Positions 1-10,925 of a stretch of DNA of 64,000 bases are shown here, piece by piece; the stretch's first letter is position 1, and the number at the start of each line of letters is the position of its first letter. The notes beneath the pieces were generated by a model. That model was not told where the DNA came from, made no database searches, and saw nothing but the letters and a program-made list of their open reading frames with translations. The DNA comes from Litsea cubeba. Lineage: Eukaryota; Streptophyta; Magnoliopsida; Laurales; Lauraceae. The position numbers and the translations under genes are program-made. The stretch is taken from positions 18,624,500-18,688,499 of the forward strand of contig CM022955.1 in assembly GCA_012931725.1 (NCBI GenBank). The letters run 5' to 3'.

Positions 1-1600
1 TGGGAGGAGTTTCCATGGTTTAAAATCTGCCATGAAATCTCTTGACTTGTAACTCCCAAATGCTTGCTTCTGATTGGGGGCCGTCCAAGGAAATGGCATT
101 AATGACTGTAATAAAGCTAGTCAATTAATCGCAATTAAGTGGTCGCCGAGCAAGCTGAAGAGTCGCGGCCGTGCCACGTCTTTTGAATTCTTCTGTTGAT
201 GATCATCGATGGATCTTCATGTATCGATCGACATCAGATGACATGTAATTTCAGTGTTTGTTGCACAGCGGGTCGGTGCCATCTGTCCTGTCGATTTCTC
301 GATCGGTCGGGTGGAAAAGCACACCTTTTTTTTTGGTTTGACCAGGTGGGATATCAATACTGTCCTTTGATACTCTTGATGATTTACCCGTGTTTTGGAC
401 GGATATCAGAGGACGTGGTGTCTCAAAAGCATGAATTTGGAAAGTACCAGAGGCTGGGCTTTCTCGAATCGCGAAAAAACGGTGAAAACGGGGTTTCCGG
501 GGCTTCCCGGCGACCCCGGGGTCCATGGTCGCCGGCGACCCTGGCCCAGGGTCGCAGGGGCCTGCGACCTTGGGCCAGGGTCGCAGGGGCCTGCGACCCT
601 GGCCCAGGGTCGCAGGGGTCTGCGACCCTGGGGGGGTTTTCCCCCTTTCTGGTCCCGTTTTGCGTCCGTTTTTTGCTCTTTTCTGATTCTTTTTTCTTCT
701 GTACTTTTCTTTGACATTTTGATCATTTATTGGCCTGATTTCTTTGTAGGAAACCTGATGAGAATCCTTGCATTTTTTTTTTGCAAAGTTTCCAATTTCC
801 TGAGAAAGCCGAAGACTTTGTCGCGCAGAGCTGCCGATTTTCTGTCAAAAGCTGAAACTGGGTCAAACGATGTCGGAATGACCTGAAATTTGGTGTGAAG
901 CCTGCTGAGCAATAAATAAGACCAACCATAGGCTTTTGTTTGAGTTTCGAAGCCGTTTGGGGTCCTATCACCTGCAGACTTGCTTTTTGTCGCGATGAAG
1001 ATGTCGCGGTTTGATGTGCGGTCAACCGATGTCCGATTGACTTGAAATTTGACAGGGAACCTATTGGAGTCATTTTAAGATGATCCATAGGCTCTGTCTC
1101 GGAAATCATGGTCCCGGAGAGCTTTTGCCGCCGAGAGCTCCTTTTCGGCTGTCGGAGAAGCGAAGTTAGGCCAAATGACTTTGAAATGGCCCGAAACTTC
1201 TTGTGTACTCCTCTTTTGGCTGTCTGGAAGAATCTTGCAGTTTTTGTTTGATTCTGACAAGATTTGATTTTTGGAAGCAGCATTACCTTTTTATGGCAGG
1301 TTGCGACTTCATGTAGCTCTTTGGATCTTGGAAAGGCAAAGTGACATTTTTGGTGTCAACACCCTTCACTTTAGATGTGAGACGGGATTATTGCAATTGG
1401 TTGGGACATAGTGGGGTCCTTTTTTTTGAACGGTTGTAATTGTTTGTGCATGAGATAACAGTGTGTGCAGAGGGAGAGATGAAGAAATTTTAGATGGAGA
1501 AGGAGAGATTTTAGGGATTGCATAGGGATAGGGATTTAAAGGGAAATAAAAGGAGGGAAGGGCAATTATGGAAGTGGCATTGCAAAAAGCATGAGGCTGC
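1..1600. other. Gene-free stretch, unassigned repeat-like DNA
   Basis: I see no gene here. The ORFs are short, mutually overlapping and without recognisable motifs. The stretch 860-1340 has the uniform, mixed-composition look of an old retroelement internal region or LTR, but no terminus, primer site or protein motif can be recognised. The only clear structure is the palindromic tandem array at 537-634. Confidence 0.5.
537..634. repeat. 29-bp tandem repeat with palindromic unit
   Basis: Three complete 29-bp units (537-565, 566-594, 595-623) and a partial fourth, GC-rich and nearly identical. Each unit contains the inverted motif GACCCTGG/CCAGGGTC, so each can fold as a hairpin and the array can form alternative pairings. 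Confidence 0.85.
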
Positions 1601-1682
1601 GCCACGTGTCCTCCTCCCAGGAAGCCTCCCCCCGCCACGTGTCGCTCCCCCAAGAAAAGGGTGCTGCTTTACTATATATAAT
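1601..1682 (+). promoter_or_regulatory. Promoter-like patch: two ABRE/G-boxes and a TATA box
   Basis: Two copies of GCCACGTGTC (CACGTG cores at 1603-1608 and 1636-1641) lie 33 bp apart, followed by a TATATATA run at 1673-1680. This spacing resembles a plant ABA-responsive core promoter. No coding sequence follows within several hundred bases, so it may be an orphaned promoter or part of a mobile element. Function is inferred from motifs only. Confidence 0.35.
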
Positions 1683-1762
1683 GAGCCGGATCCTATGAGA
1701 TTACTCGAGATAAATTCGGGACACAAGTTAACCTCTATAATTTTAAGGGGTTTTAATATATT

Positions 1763-2203
1763 GGTTCACCTCATATTTTATTTTTCTAATTTCATGACAC
1801 AAATTTACATAATATCACTAGAGTCGGTTGACTCTGGTCAACACTTTTTTTTTAAACTTTTTTTCACCATATTCCATGATATCATGGGACACGGAATTTA
1901 TCAATTTCTATATCATATATCTTTTGCAACTAGTGAAGAAATTCATTTTTTTTATAAAATACAAAATCTAGCATTTTGTGAAAAGTTAATACGCATTTGA
2001 TCACCATATTTTGTGAAAAGTTAATACACATTTGATCACCATTTCTTAGGTTTTATCATTTGGAAAAAAAATATCTCTAAAATGTTGCGTAAAAGCCATG
2101 ATATCATGGGATCCGCTGAGCAAAAAAAATTGACCAGAGTCAAACGACTTTGGTGACATTACCTGAAGTTTGATTATAAAATTGGAACATCTCATATTGA
2201 GGG
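1763..2203. repeat. Foldback MITE with about 80-bp inverted arms
   Basis: The left arm (about 1763-1850) and right arm (about 2125-2203) are imperfect reverse complements. Both carry the core GACTCTGGTCAA next to a poly-T/poly-A run, and GATATCATGGGA occurs near both arms. No transposase is present. The superfamily is not assigned because no clean target duplication was found. Confidence 0.6.
1973..2042. repeat. 35-bp tandem duplication inside the MITE
   Basis: Two adjacent 35-bp units (1973-2007 and 2008-2042) differ at one base. Both contain TTTTGTGAAAAGTTAATAC and GATCACCAT. Confidence 0.85.
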
Positions 2204-2219
2204 AAACTAATATGTCAAA

Positions 2220-2800
2220 GGGGAGTGCTATTGGCACCGCAAATTTTTTTCTCCCTACCGCACTAGAAGACAAAAAAAATATTTTTTCCTAAACTACCTC
2301 TCCCCTCCTACCTCCTCCTCCCTCCCTCCCTCATCTTCCCTTCCTCTCCCACCCTCTTCCCTCATCTCCCCTCCCCCCCCCCCCCCCCCCCCCCACCCAG
2401 TCTCCGGCGGGGAGGGAGCCCCGGCCGGCAGCACGCGGCGGGAGCTGGTTTCCTGCTGCAGCCCGATCTCCCTCCCCGCCAGCGACTGGGAGGGGGAGGG
2501 GGAGTAGGGGAGGGAAGGAGAGGGAAGGAAAGGGAGGGAAAGGGAGGGAGAGAGGGAGAAGAGGGAAAGAAAATGGAAGGGGAGGGAGGAAGAAAGAGGG
2601 AGATGGAGAGGGAGCCCCGGCCGGAGACCGGGGGGGGAGATGAGGGAAGATGGTGGAGGGTGGAGGGTGGGAGAGGAAGGGAAGAGGAGGGAGGGAGGAG
2701 GAGGAGGGAGGAGTGGGGGAGGGGTAGTTTAGGAAAACCTATTTTTTTATTTTTTTTTACGGTGGGAAGAGAGATTTTTGTGGTGCCAATAGAGCCCCCC
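2220..2800. mobile_element. Mutator-like foldback element 1 (9-bp TSD)
   Basis: The ends are inverted repeats (GGGGAGTGCTATTGGCACC on the left, GGGGGGCTCTATTGGCACC read inward from the right). They are flanked by the perfect 9-bp duplication TATGTCAAA at 2211-2219 and 2801-2809, as expected for Mutator-superfamily insertion. The 581-bp interior is extremely CT-rich on the left and GA-rich on the right, with a 22-base C run. CTAAACTACC occurs inside both arms, and related sequence occurs in the element at 20135. No transposase is encoded, so this is a non-autonomous element. The long ORF through its GA-rich half is low complexity and not a gene. Confidence 0.85.
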
Positions 2801-3152
2801 TATGTCAAAACCCCTAATTTTAAATCAGCCTGAATTAAATGCCATTCACTTTTATGGTCTTAGTTGAATTTTTCTTTATAATAAGAGATAAGCTCAACAT
2901 CATAAGTGGGCCCTACTCCCAAGGAGCCTCAAACATTTATCGTGATTTAAAAACGATTCACACTCAAATTCGCATGTCTTTGATTATGCAGAGAACTGTT
3001 TGGGGGCTTATCCGATATACAATGGGTGTTGCTGTATATCCGCTACTAATGATCCACCCCAAGAAGGTTGGCGGGTTCCTCATAATAGGCTCTAAACTTA
3101 ACGGTCACTATAAAGCATAAGTATTTCATTGCCATGATCTGCCAAACTATAC

Positions 3153-3693
3153 GAGCATATTTGTGTAATACTTTTTCGTAGAAAAGTAGACGGTTTTTCT
3201 CGGAAAATCCATTTTTTATGCATTTGGTGCGAAACAATTCTACGGAAACATTTTCCTGCCTCGTCAGCATTTTCCTTGTTAATGCTGAAAATGACTTGCC
3301 TATGGGATATAGAAAATGGATTTCCTCGAAAGACATCTCCCTCTTTTCCTCACTCTTTTCCATTTCAACCCAAAACCCTACAACTTTTTATTTTTTATTT
3401 TTTTAAATAAATTATTATTTGATGTTGAATAAATAATATATATGTTATGTTATTGTTCTTCAAGATATCGTTTCACCAAACAAGAAAAAAATAAGAAAAT
3501 TTGATTTTCTTTAAGGAATCCACGGACCACAGCCGCATCAAACAAGCACCAATTCAATGAGGAAATAAAATTCACACCAAACATGAATTTTTAAAATCTA
3601 CTAAAATTATTTTTTAAGGTTTTCATTTCTATAAAATTTGCTGACGTGGTAATTTTCTCTTTCGGCGAAAATATTGTGTAAACAAATGTGCTC
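3153..3693. repeat. MITE family X, copy 1
   Basis: About 540 bp, closely similar along its length to the copy at 50855-51369 and in its first part to the fragment at 21418. The termini are inverted (GAGCATATTTGTGT on the left, GAGCACATTTGTTT read inward from the right). A GCTGACGTGG motif lies near the right end. The termini resemble hAT-type plant MITEs, but I could not find a clean 8-bp target duplication. Confidence 0.7.
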
Positions 3694-3695
3694 CA

Positions 3696-3788
3696 TATAT
3701 TTAAGATGAAGATGACTAATGTCACGGGACAAGTTTTGGGAAGTAGTGCCACCGTTACATTACATGCGTCATTGCAAGATTTCACTTC
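3696..3788. repeat. 93-bp direct repeat, left copy
   Basis: Identical over 93 bp to 3994-4086. The two copies flank a 205-bp segment. Confidence 0.95.
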
Positions 3789-3852
3789 CTCCCCCCTCCT
3801 CCTCCCCTCTTCTCCATTCTGAAAAACCCAATTTTTATTTGGGTTCCCGCAG

Positions 3853-3872
3853 AATGGTCGATATCGACCATT
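3853..3872. repeat. 20-bp perfect palindrome
   Basis: A perfect self-complementary 20-mer centred on GATATC, inside the 205-bp segment between the two 93-bp direct repeats and a few bases upstream of a poly-A run (3884-3902). Confidence 0.9.
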
Positions 3873-3993
3873 CGCTAAATGACAAAAAAAAAAAAAAAAA
3901 AATGCATATGTAGAGCCTTATCCGTGTCTATGGTAAATACAATACCTCCAAAGTGGTATAGGATCCTATGAGGCCCTACCAGGTAAATTCCTC

Positions 3994-4086
3994 TATATTT
4001 AAGATGAAGATGACTAATGTCACGGGACAAGTTTTGGGAAGTAGTGCCACCGTTACATTACATGCGTCATTGCAAGATTTCACTTC
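3994..4086. repeat. 93-bp direct repeat, right copy
   Basis: Identical to 3696-3788 as read by eye, at an offset of 298 bp. Confidence 0.95.
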
Positions 4087-4845
4087 GATAAGATCTCTGT
4101 CTTTAGTGAAATTGATTACTTATAAAAAATTGAAATAAAAGACAGTATGCCTAATGCCATTCAGAGTGAAACTTCATAATGACGTGTAAGCTATTTTTCC
4201 TATTTGGGTGGTTTACATCGGGGAGAATTTTAAATAAGGTCTTAAGGTTTTATCTTATTTTAAAAAAGAACATGAGTTTCAAAAAAAATTAAACTAATCC
4301 ATAAGTTTTTCAGTAAGTTTTCAATCAGGACATCTTGTCATTTAAAGATATTTTCTTGCGACTTTTTCTTAGGTATTTTGAAAATACCAAACTCTCTTTC
4401 ATTTATAGCCATTATATTGTTTCGGCAGCCACTACATGTGGATGATCGCAATGGAAACACTGGTTGTCCTTGATCACTGTGAGGACGCCGGTAAAGGAAA
4501 TGAGAAGAATATAGAGAAAGTGAATGAGAGTTTTATTTCAATAAAAGGTAATTTAGGTATTTAAGAAAATGAAAAAATAAGTTGCCAGAAAATAGCTTTA
4601 AATGAACGGATGTCCTTAATTGAAAACTTTCTATATATTTTTTAAATAAGGTAGAAACTTAAGTTTTGTATTAAAATTTTCCCTCTAAATTTTCATAAAA
4701 GTAGCCCATAACTTTTAGTGCATCAAAAAGATTTGGATGTAAAATTGCAAGGCCAAACATGAAGCTGATAAATGAGCATGAGCATTCATTTTAGGGCCTA
4801 ATTTTATTGATTCTATACCAGCAATACTATTTGCAAAAGTCTAAA

Positions 4846-4892
4846 TGGCTGATGGGGGTCAGGCCACTTTTCAGGCGACCCCCATCAGGCCA
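4846..4892. repeat. Short inverted repeat (hairpin)
   Basis: The arms TGATGGGGGTC (about 4850-4860) and GACCCCCATCA (4877-4887) are perfectly complementary, and the pairing extends with one bulge to TGGC/GCCA. The loop is about 16 bases. It lacks the T-run of a terminator and its role is unknown. Confidence 0.7.
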
Positions 4893-6423
4893 TGTAGAAC
4901 GGCTCATCAGAGAATAATAGTGAGATACAAGACAAACAGAAAAGGGGTAGAATGGTAAGTTCGATTGGATTGGATCATCATTACATGGGCAGGTGGGCTA
5001 CAACATCCAAAACAAGAGGGGGCAAAAATATGTCAGGTCCTTTCCCACCTGTTTCAAGATTAGATTGATCATTACTAGATAACAAATCTGATAAGTCCTC
5101 GTCCAACTGTGTTTTAAATTAGATTGATCACTGCTTAATCTTTGGCATTCAAGCTGAGTGATGGGAAAATACTTTGAATGTCCCTATCAGTGTTTTCAAT
5201 TTTTTTTCCAATTTGGAAATTTGCATTAATTTTAGGGAGCAATAATTTAAACAACAAAGACCCTTTGAACCATATTCTCTGCAAGCACATTTGTTGAATG
5301 CATAAAATTCATCGTCAAATTGGCTTTTAGAATAAAAAAAAAGGTCTGGGGTTCCTAGCAATTCAATACATGATATAAATGGCCCCAAGTATAATGAAGA
5401 ATTTCAAGTTTGGACACATTTGTGCAAGTACAATATTGTCAAAGAAAATGTGATTTTTGTCATTATTTGTAAATTTATAATTGGTAAGAAATTTCATGTT
5501 GCTGTGAGAAATATTGGTCAAAACTTATATTTTTCGAAGATTTTAAAAACTGAAAAAAGGGGTTGGATCAATTCTTACAACAAATGAACATCTAAATTCC
5601 AAGGCTCCCATGATGAAACCCCATGATTGGGAAAAAAAACTATGCCAAGGGTTTCATAAGAATTTCTTTAATTGTTTTCAAATATACTATAGACTCTATG
5701 AAAACATATGATAAAATTTGACCGATACCATTATTGGCATTAGAATGCATAGGATTCATATCATTAGTGGTTAAAAATGAAGATCAAAAGTGAATTTCTA
5801 AAAATGAAAAATAAATTCTCGGTCACTATCATAGTAATTCAATACATAGGAAAGTGAAGGTCCTACCTACATTTCTACCTTATATCATTCACTCATCACC
5901 TTTTTAATAATCCTTTTGTGGAGTTCGTTTCACAATGAACTCAACTAGCAATAAAGGCCTGTACTAAACTGGGCCTTATTATAAACATATCTCCAATTTT
6001 GGTCTATTATTTAATACATATAATTAATGAAAACCAAAGAAGCCACAATCTATAGAATTAAAAATAATAGTAAGTACTTAATTTCTTAGCAAGCAGCCTT
6101 CTATTTAGTAGTAAAATCAAGTTAAGTTGATTAATGCTAGATTATTTCATTCAAAGGTCTTAAATAGAATTCTCTGTGGTCAAACTGAGACACATGTTCC
6201 GATACAGTTAAAGATATTCCCAATCCACTAACCCAAGCAAGATGTATAACCTGACCCACAATTATACATGTAGGTTCTAACTTGTACTTGTAGCTAAGAA
6301 AAACCTAACCGCATTTAATGAATCAGGTTTGGGTCAACCCACTCGGTGCGGTATAAACCATATATAGCCTACTCAAAGGAGTTGGTTTTGAGTTGATCCC
6401 ATATTTGAACCTACTTAAATAAG

Positions 6424-6585
6424 AGGAGTATTCATATGCATCTATCCCTCACCATAGGGCGAGGGATACTCCCATTTTTGAAAAATTTTAAGTACATAGA
6501 GAGTATTCATATGCACTTGAAAATTCACTTTTGTACTTAAAATTTTCCAAAAATGAGAGTGTCGTACTTGAATATTTTCCCCTTA
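6424..6585. repeat. Small MITE family Y, copy 1
   Basis: Shares GGAGTATTC, ATGCA and ATCCCTCA near one end, and CACTTTTGTACTTAAAATTT near the other, with 17823-17975. Within each copy the two ends are imperfect inverted repeats (TATCCCTCA... against ...TGAGGGATA in the second copy). Non-coding. Confidence 0.6.
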
Positions 6586-8125
6586 ATAATTTGATGATTT
6601 AGTATTTTGGCCCCAAATAAAATTATATGTATGTGTTTCCTCTGCACTTTGCATCCACCTTTACTCTTCAATATTCTCCCATAAATCAGGGAGAAAAAAT
6701 CTCCTTCAAAAAATAGAAGATAAATGTCCCAAGAAATGTAGAGACAGTATTACCAAAACCATCTAAATCCTTGTCACCAATAATTATTGGGCCACTGGTC
6801 TAATTGACCAATTAAGAGCAGAAACAAATAAATGATCAAGTGGCTTGGATGATCACAGCAACAACTTCACTCGATCAAGTGGGCCATGATAACCCATCTT
6901 TTATAAAGATAGAAGTGCCTATGATTTGGAAATAATTGAAAGTTTAATGGAGTGGATGGAGGGGTCGTTGCACAGAACGTGCCCGTCTACAACCCATTAT
7001 ATTCATGTTATTTATATAAAGCAAGTGGCCAGACACTTGTCATTTGTCAATTAGGGCTAATTTGGTTTACCCACTTATAATCATATGAAAATAATTCTCG
7101 ATCTCAGTAATACTGATTCTTTAAATAAAAGAGTATTTTTTATTTGGTGAGAATTTCGGGAGAGACTTTAGGTTGAGACTTGAGAGGATTAAGAAGGAAA
7201 GGCGGTAATATTTGAAAATATTAGATTGAGAGAATATTCAAATTTGAAAAAATAGGAGGAAAGACATTATAATGAGTAGGAGAGCTTGTAGGGGAGGGGG
7301 GGTGTTTAAAAAGGAGGGAATATAGAGAGATTTAGTTTTGACAATAAAAATCTTATTTTGAAAATCCTCCAGAGCAGGGCTCTCTATTACTTTAATATTT
7401 ATATATATATAATGTATTTCAATGCAAATAAATATGCCCGATGTTTTTTTCTTCTATAATAATGAATTTCTAAAATAGGTTTCTAACAGGTATATAAAGA
7501 TGTGATCGGTGTAGAACTATAGAACCCGATTTACTAGGATGGTGGTTAGATTATTATTTTATATTGAAGGAGTGAATAACTAATAGAAATTTGTTGATCA
7601 TTAGCTTTGTTTTTTTTCCAAAAAAAAGTTTTTTTCAATTTTAACCACTTAAATGGGAATACATTTTTTAAAACCCATACGAATTTGATTTCGTTTAAAC
7701 AAATGGGCCCTTACAAAAGTTTATAATTTAAATATTAGCTAGTATTTATCATAGTTGACCAAAAACGATATATAGATTTTGTGACTTGCATAGTGGTGTT
7801 AATCTAGGCGTGCGGCCCAAGCCCAGCACGGGTCCGGCACAATTTTTTTGTACTTGGGCCGTGCCTTGGCCCGCTGACTTGGTCAACGGGATGGCCCGGC
7901 TCGACCCGGCAGCCACGCTGGGCTGTGTTGGACCCAGCGCGGCCCGGCACGGCACGACACGGCTAAAATCCATGCCGTGCTGGGCCTGGGTCCCCGAGCC
8001 TGCAGGCAGCCCAGCCCGGCACAAGGCATGGCCCAGGCACAGCTCGGCCCCAACGACTAGTTTTCTAAAAAAATTCCCCCCCCCCCCCTCAAAAAAGGGT
8101 CAAAATATGATTTTTTACATTTTTA

Positions 8126-8236
8126 ACCCCCCAACAGCTATAAACGGTCAAATGGGAGGGGGGTATTAGTGTCTTTTGATCATTTTTTACCATTATACCC
8201 CCTAACTGCTATAAAACGGTCATATGAGGGGGTATT
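8126..8236. repeat. Duplicated subterminal motif in hAT element
   Basis: Two imperfect copies about 67 bp apart of a motif reading roughly CCCC(C/T)AACNGCTATAAA followed by ACGGTCA and a G-rich run. They lie between the GC-rich terminus and the TATA box, where subterminal transposase-binding repeats are expected. Confidence 0.6.
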
Positions 8237-8263
8237 TCATATCATTTTATCACTTAGAAATTC

Positions 8264-8272
8264 TATAAATAG
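8264..8272 (+). promoter_or_regulatory. TATA box of the hAT transposase gene
   Basis: TATAAATAG is followed about 25-35 bp downstream by a pyrimidine-rich stretch (CTCTCATTTCTCTTCACTC) typical of plant transcription starts. A plausible 5'UTR intron follows (GT at 8483, AG at 8638-8639) just before the ATG at 8644. Confidence 0.6.
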
Positions 8273-8643
8273 CCCTCATTCCTCTCATTTCTCTTCACTC
8301 ACTACTCTCTCATTTCTTACACTCCCTCTAAAGTTCTAAAACTCTAAGCTCTCTTAAGTCTCATTTTAAAGTCTAAGCTCTCTACAAAGTTTTCTAAGAA
8401 GTGAACAGTGAGGGTAACTTTTCTAAAGTGGATGATTCAACTAAGAATGACTTCTCCATTAGCTCTCCCCTCTCTTATAAAGGTATTTATTATCTTTAAT
8501 TTTGAGTTTTATTTAGTAATAATATAAATAGTAATATTATATATTAAGTCTCATCTTCTCCCCTTTCTTATATAAATTATCACAAAAAACACATTATATA
8601 TAATTATTTATTTAAGTTATTTTTTAATCTTTTATTTAGAAAA

Positions 8644-10718
8644 ATGGCTGGACCATCACAACCTTTCAACATTGACTTCTCTCTAAATGAGGAAGATCCT
8701 GATTTATTCATTTAGCAAGATCAAAGCATAGAAGTAGATAGTAATAATCTCCAAGATCCTGCATGTTCGGTTTCTACAACTAAAAAAAAGAGAAAAAAAA
8801 GATTGACTTCTCCTGTATGGTCTCATTTTTCTAAAGTTACTGTCCCCTGTCCCAAAAGAGGAACAGAGAAGAAGGCACAATGTAAATATTGTAAAAATCT
8901 CCTCAGTGGCAAATCATCAAACGGCACTGGCCACCTTAGTAGACACATGAAAACTTGTTTGCGCAAACATACGAATACCACTAACGATGGGGCAAGAAGT
9001 AAGATGATTCAAACACAACTTTCTCAAACAAATTTATCTGGTGGTTTAGGAGTTTTCAACTATGACCCTAATAATGCTAGATATCAACTTATTAAGTATA
9101 TAATCAGTCGCCAGGCACCATTTATACTTGTCAAAGACCGATGTTTTAAAATATTTTTTAGGACTGCCTTTGTTCCTTGATGGCAGAAAATATCTAGAAA
9201 TATTGTTAGAAGTGATGCAATAAAGACTTTTTTTGAAATAAAAAAATAATTTAAAAAATGTTGTTGCAAATATACCTGAAAAAGTGGCTTTAACTTCAGA
9301 TTTATGGACCTCTAAATAAAATATGGGGTACATTACAATCAAATCACAGTATATTGATAGTGATTGGGTGATGCAGAAAAGAATGATAGCGTTTTCTATG
9401 CTAGAATTCTCACACACTGGTGCTAGGATAGGGTCCACCATCCTTGAAAAACTTAGAGAATATAGAATTAAAAAAATAAAATAATTTCTATAACTTTAGA
9501 TAATGCAAGCACTAACAATGTCGCATCAGAGTTACTAAAACATGCGATTCAACTTGATTTAAATGGAGATCTATTTCACAATAGGTGTGCATGCCACGTC
9601 ATAAATCTTATAGTACAAGTAGGGGTGAAATTAATTAGAGATGATTTAAAGATTATTAAATGGATTGTAGGATACATTTTTTGTTCTCCCTCGCGAAAAC
9701 AATGGTGGAGGAAAATATGTGTAAATTTGAATCTAAGACCAAAGAAAATATCATATGATAAAAAGCCTATAAAATGTTAAAAGAATCATGTGCCTATAAA
9801 ATGACACTAAATCAATATTGTCAACTTTGTTTAGAGCATGAAAATATTTTTATAAGTGATGGAAAATGGACCCTTCTTGATATAATAAGAGATTTTTTAG
9901 AAGTTTTTCATGACGCGACATTATTTTTTTTCGTGGTATGTTACCCCACATCAAATCAAGCTTTAGCCCATTTTTATGAATAAGTCTTACTTTTAAAAAG
10001 TATAGAGATTTTTCGATTTTTCAACTTATGTGTGCACAAATGGAGGAAAATTTTTCATCATATTGGATATTAGCTCCTTTAACATATTGTATAGCTGTTG
10101 TATTAGACACTAGATTGAAATTACAAGGTGTAGAAACCCTTCTTGATTAAATAAACTCTAATATGAATACAACTAATATAAATGACATGACAACAATTAA
10201 GGTACAATTAGAAATACTTTATTTGGAATATGCTACCCGATTAGGTAGATCCATAGTACCAACGGTCCCAACAGGCCCTCCCCAAGTACATAAAGAAAAA
10301 AAGAAGGCCATTTGGAGTATTATGAGGAAATCTCAGGGAAGTAACTTATCTTCTTCGGAGGATCTTACAACTTTAATGAATTAACAATGCACTTGGGAGC
10401 GATCCTGTTACAATCTCGGATGATGAAGAATATGATTTTGATATTTTGGCATGGTGGAAGTCATTCGAAACTAAGTTTTCCGTGCTTTCCGCCATAGCCC
10501 GTGATATATTGTCAATACCAGCATCCACAATTGCATCAGAGCGGGCATTTAATGCAAGTGGGCGCCTTATTGACCCCAGAAGGACTATGCTTATAGAAGA
10601 AACCGTTGAGACATGCATGTGCTTACGAGATTGGTATCAAACAGAGGATAGGGAACAACACCTCGATAATGATGAGATCGAGATAGAAGACGAGCTAGAG
10701 GCATTAAATATATCATAG
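8644..10718 (+). pseudogene. hAT transposase (BED finger, RNase-H-like core, hATC domain), broken
   Basis: The product would be a nuclear DNA transposase of about 650 residues that cuts and joins the element ends. Reading from the ATG at 8644, a TAG at 8713-8715 (most simply CAG to TAG) stops the frame. The same frame resumes with a BED-type zinc finger (WSHFSKV, CKYCK, GHLSRHMKTC) at about 8818-8960. A frameshift follows near 9140-9180. The catalytic core is recognisable in shifted frames: SDLWTS near 9300, LDNAS near 9500, CHVINLIVQ near 9600 and a YPTSNQALAHFYE block at 9940-9980. The C-terminal dimerisation domain is intact at 10446-10718 (PASTIASERAFNASGRL, then RRTMLIEETVE). Several further stops and indels occur. 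Family assignment is firm; activity is excluded by the breaks. Confidence 0.9.
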
Positions 10719-10730
10719 TATAATTTTTTT

Positions 10731-10925
10731 AGAATGTATAATAGGCTTTCAACCTGTAATTTATTTTTTAGAATGTATCATAGGCTTTTAAAGTTGTAAT
10801 TTATTTTTTAGAATGTATCATAGGTTTCTAAAGTTGTAATTTATTTTTTAGAATGTATCATAGGCTTCTAAAGTTGTAATTTATTTTTTAAAATATATCA
10901 TAGCTTTTAAAGTTGTAATTCTTTT
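10731..10925. repeat. 40-bp tandem repeat at hAT 3' side
   Basis: Nearly five units of about 40 bp (starts at 10731, 10770, 10810, 10850, 10890), each beginning AGAATGTATCATAGG and ending TTGTAATTTATTTTTT. They begin just after the transposase stop, within the 3' untranslated part of the element. Confidence 0.9.

Larger units (their letters stand above)
4087..7782. other. Gene-free AT-rich intergenic DNA
   Basis: No coding region is supported. ORFs are short with no recognisable domain. Apart from a hairpin at 4846-4892 and a small MITE at 6424-6585, I see only unique-looking AT-rich sequence. Confidence 0.6.

Noticed and set aside
7749..8169. GC-rich open frames on both strands at the hAT left end
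   Set aside because: They read through the GGCCCG-rich subterminal repeats of the transposon; no protein motif.
10731..10925. CRISPR-like regular repeats
   Set aside because: Units are adjacent without unique spacers and lie in a plant transposon; this is a plain tandem repeat.
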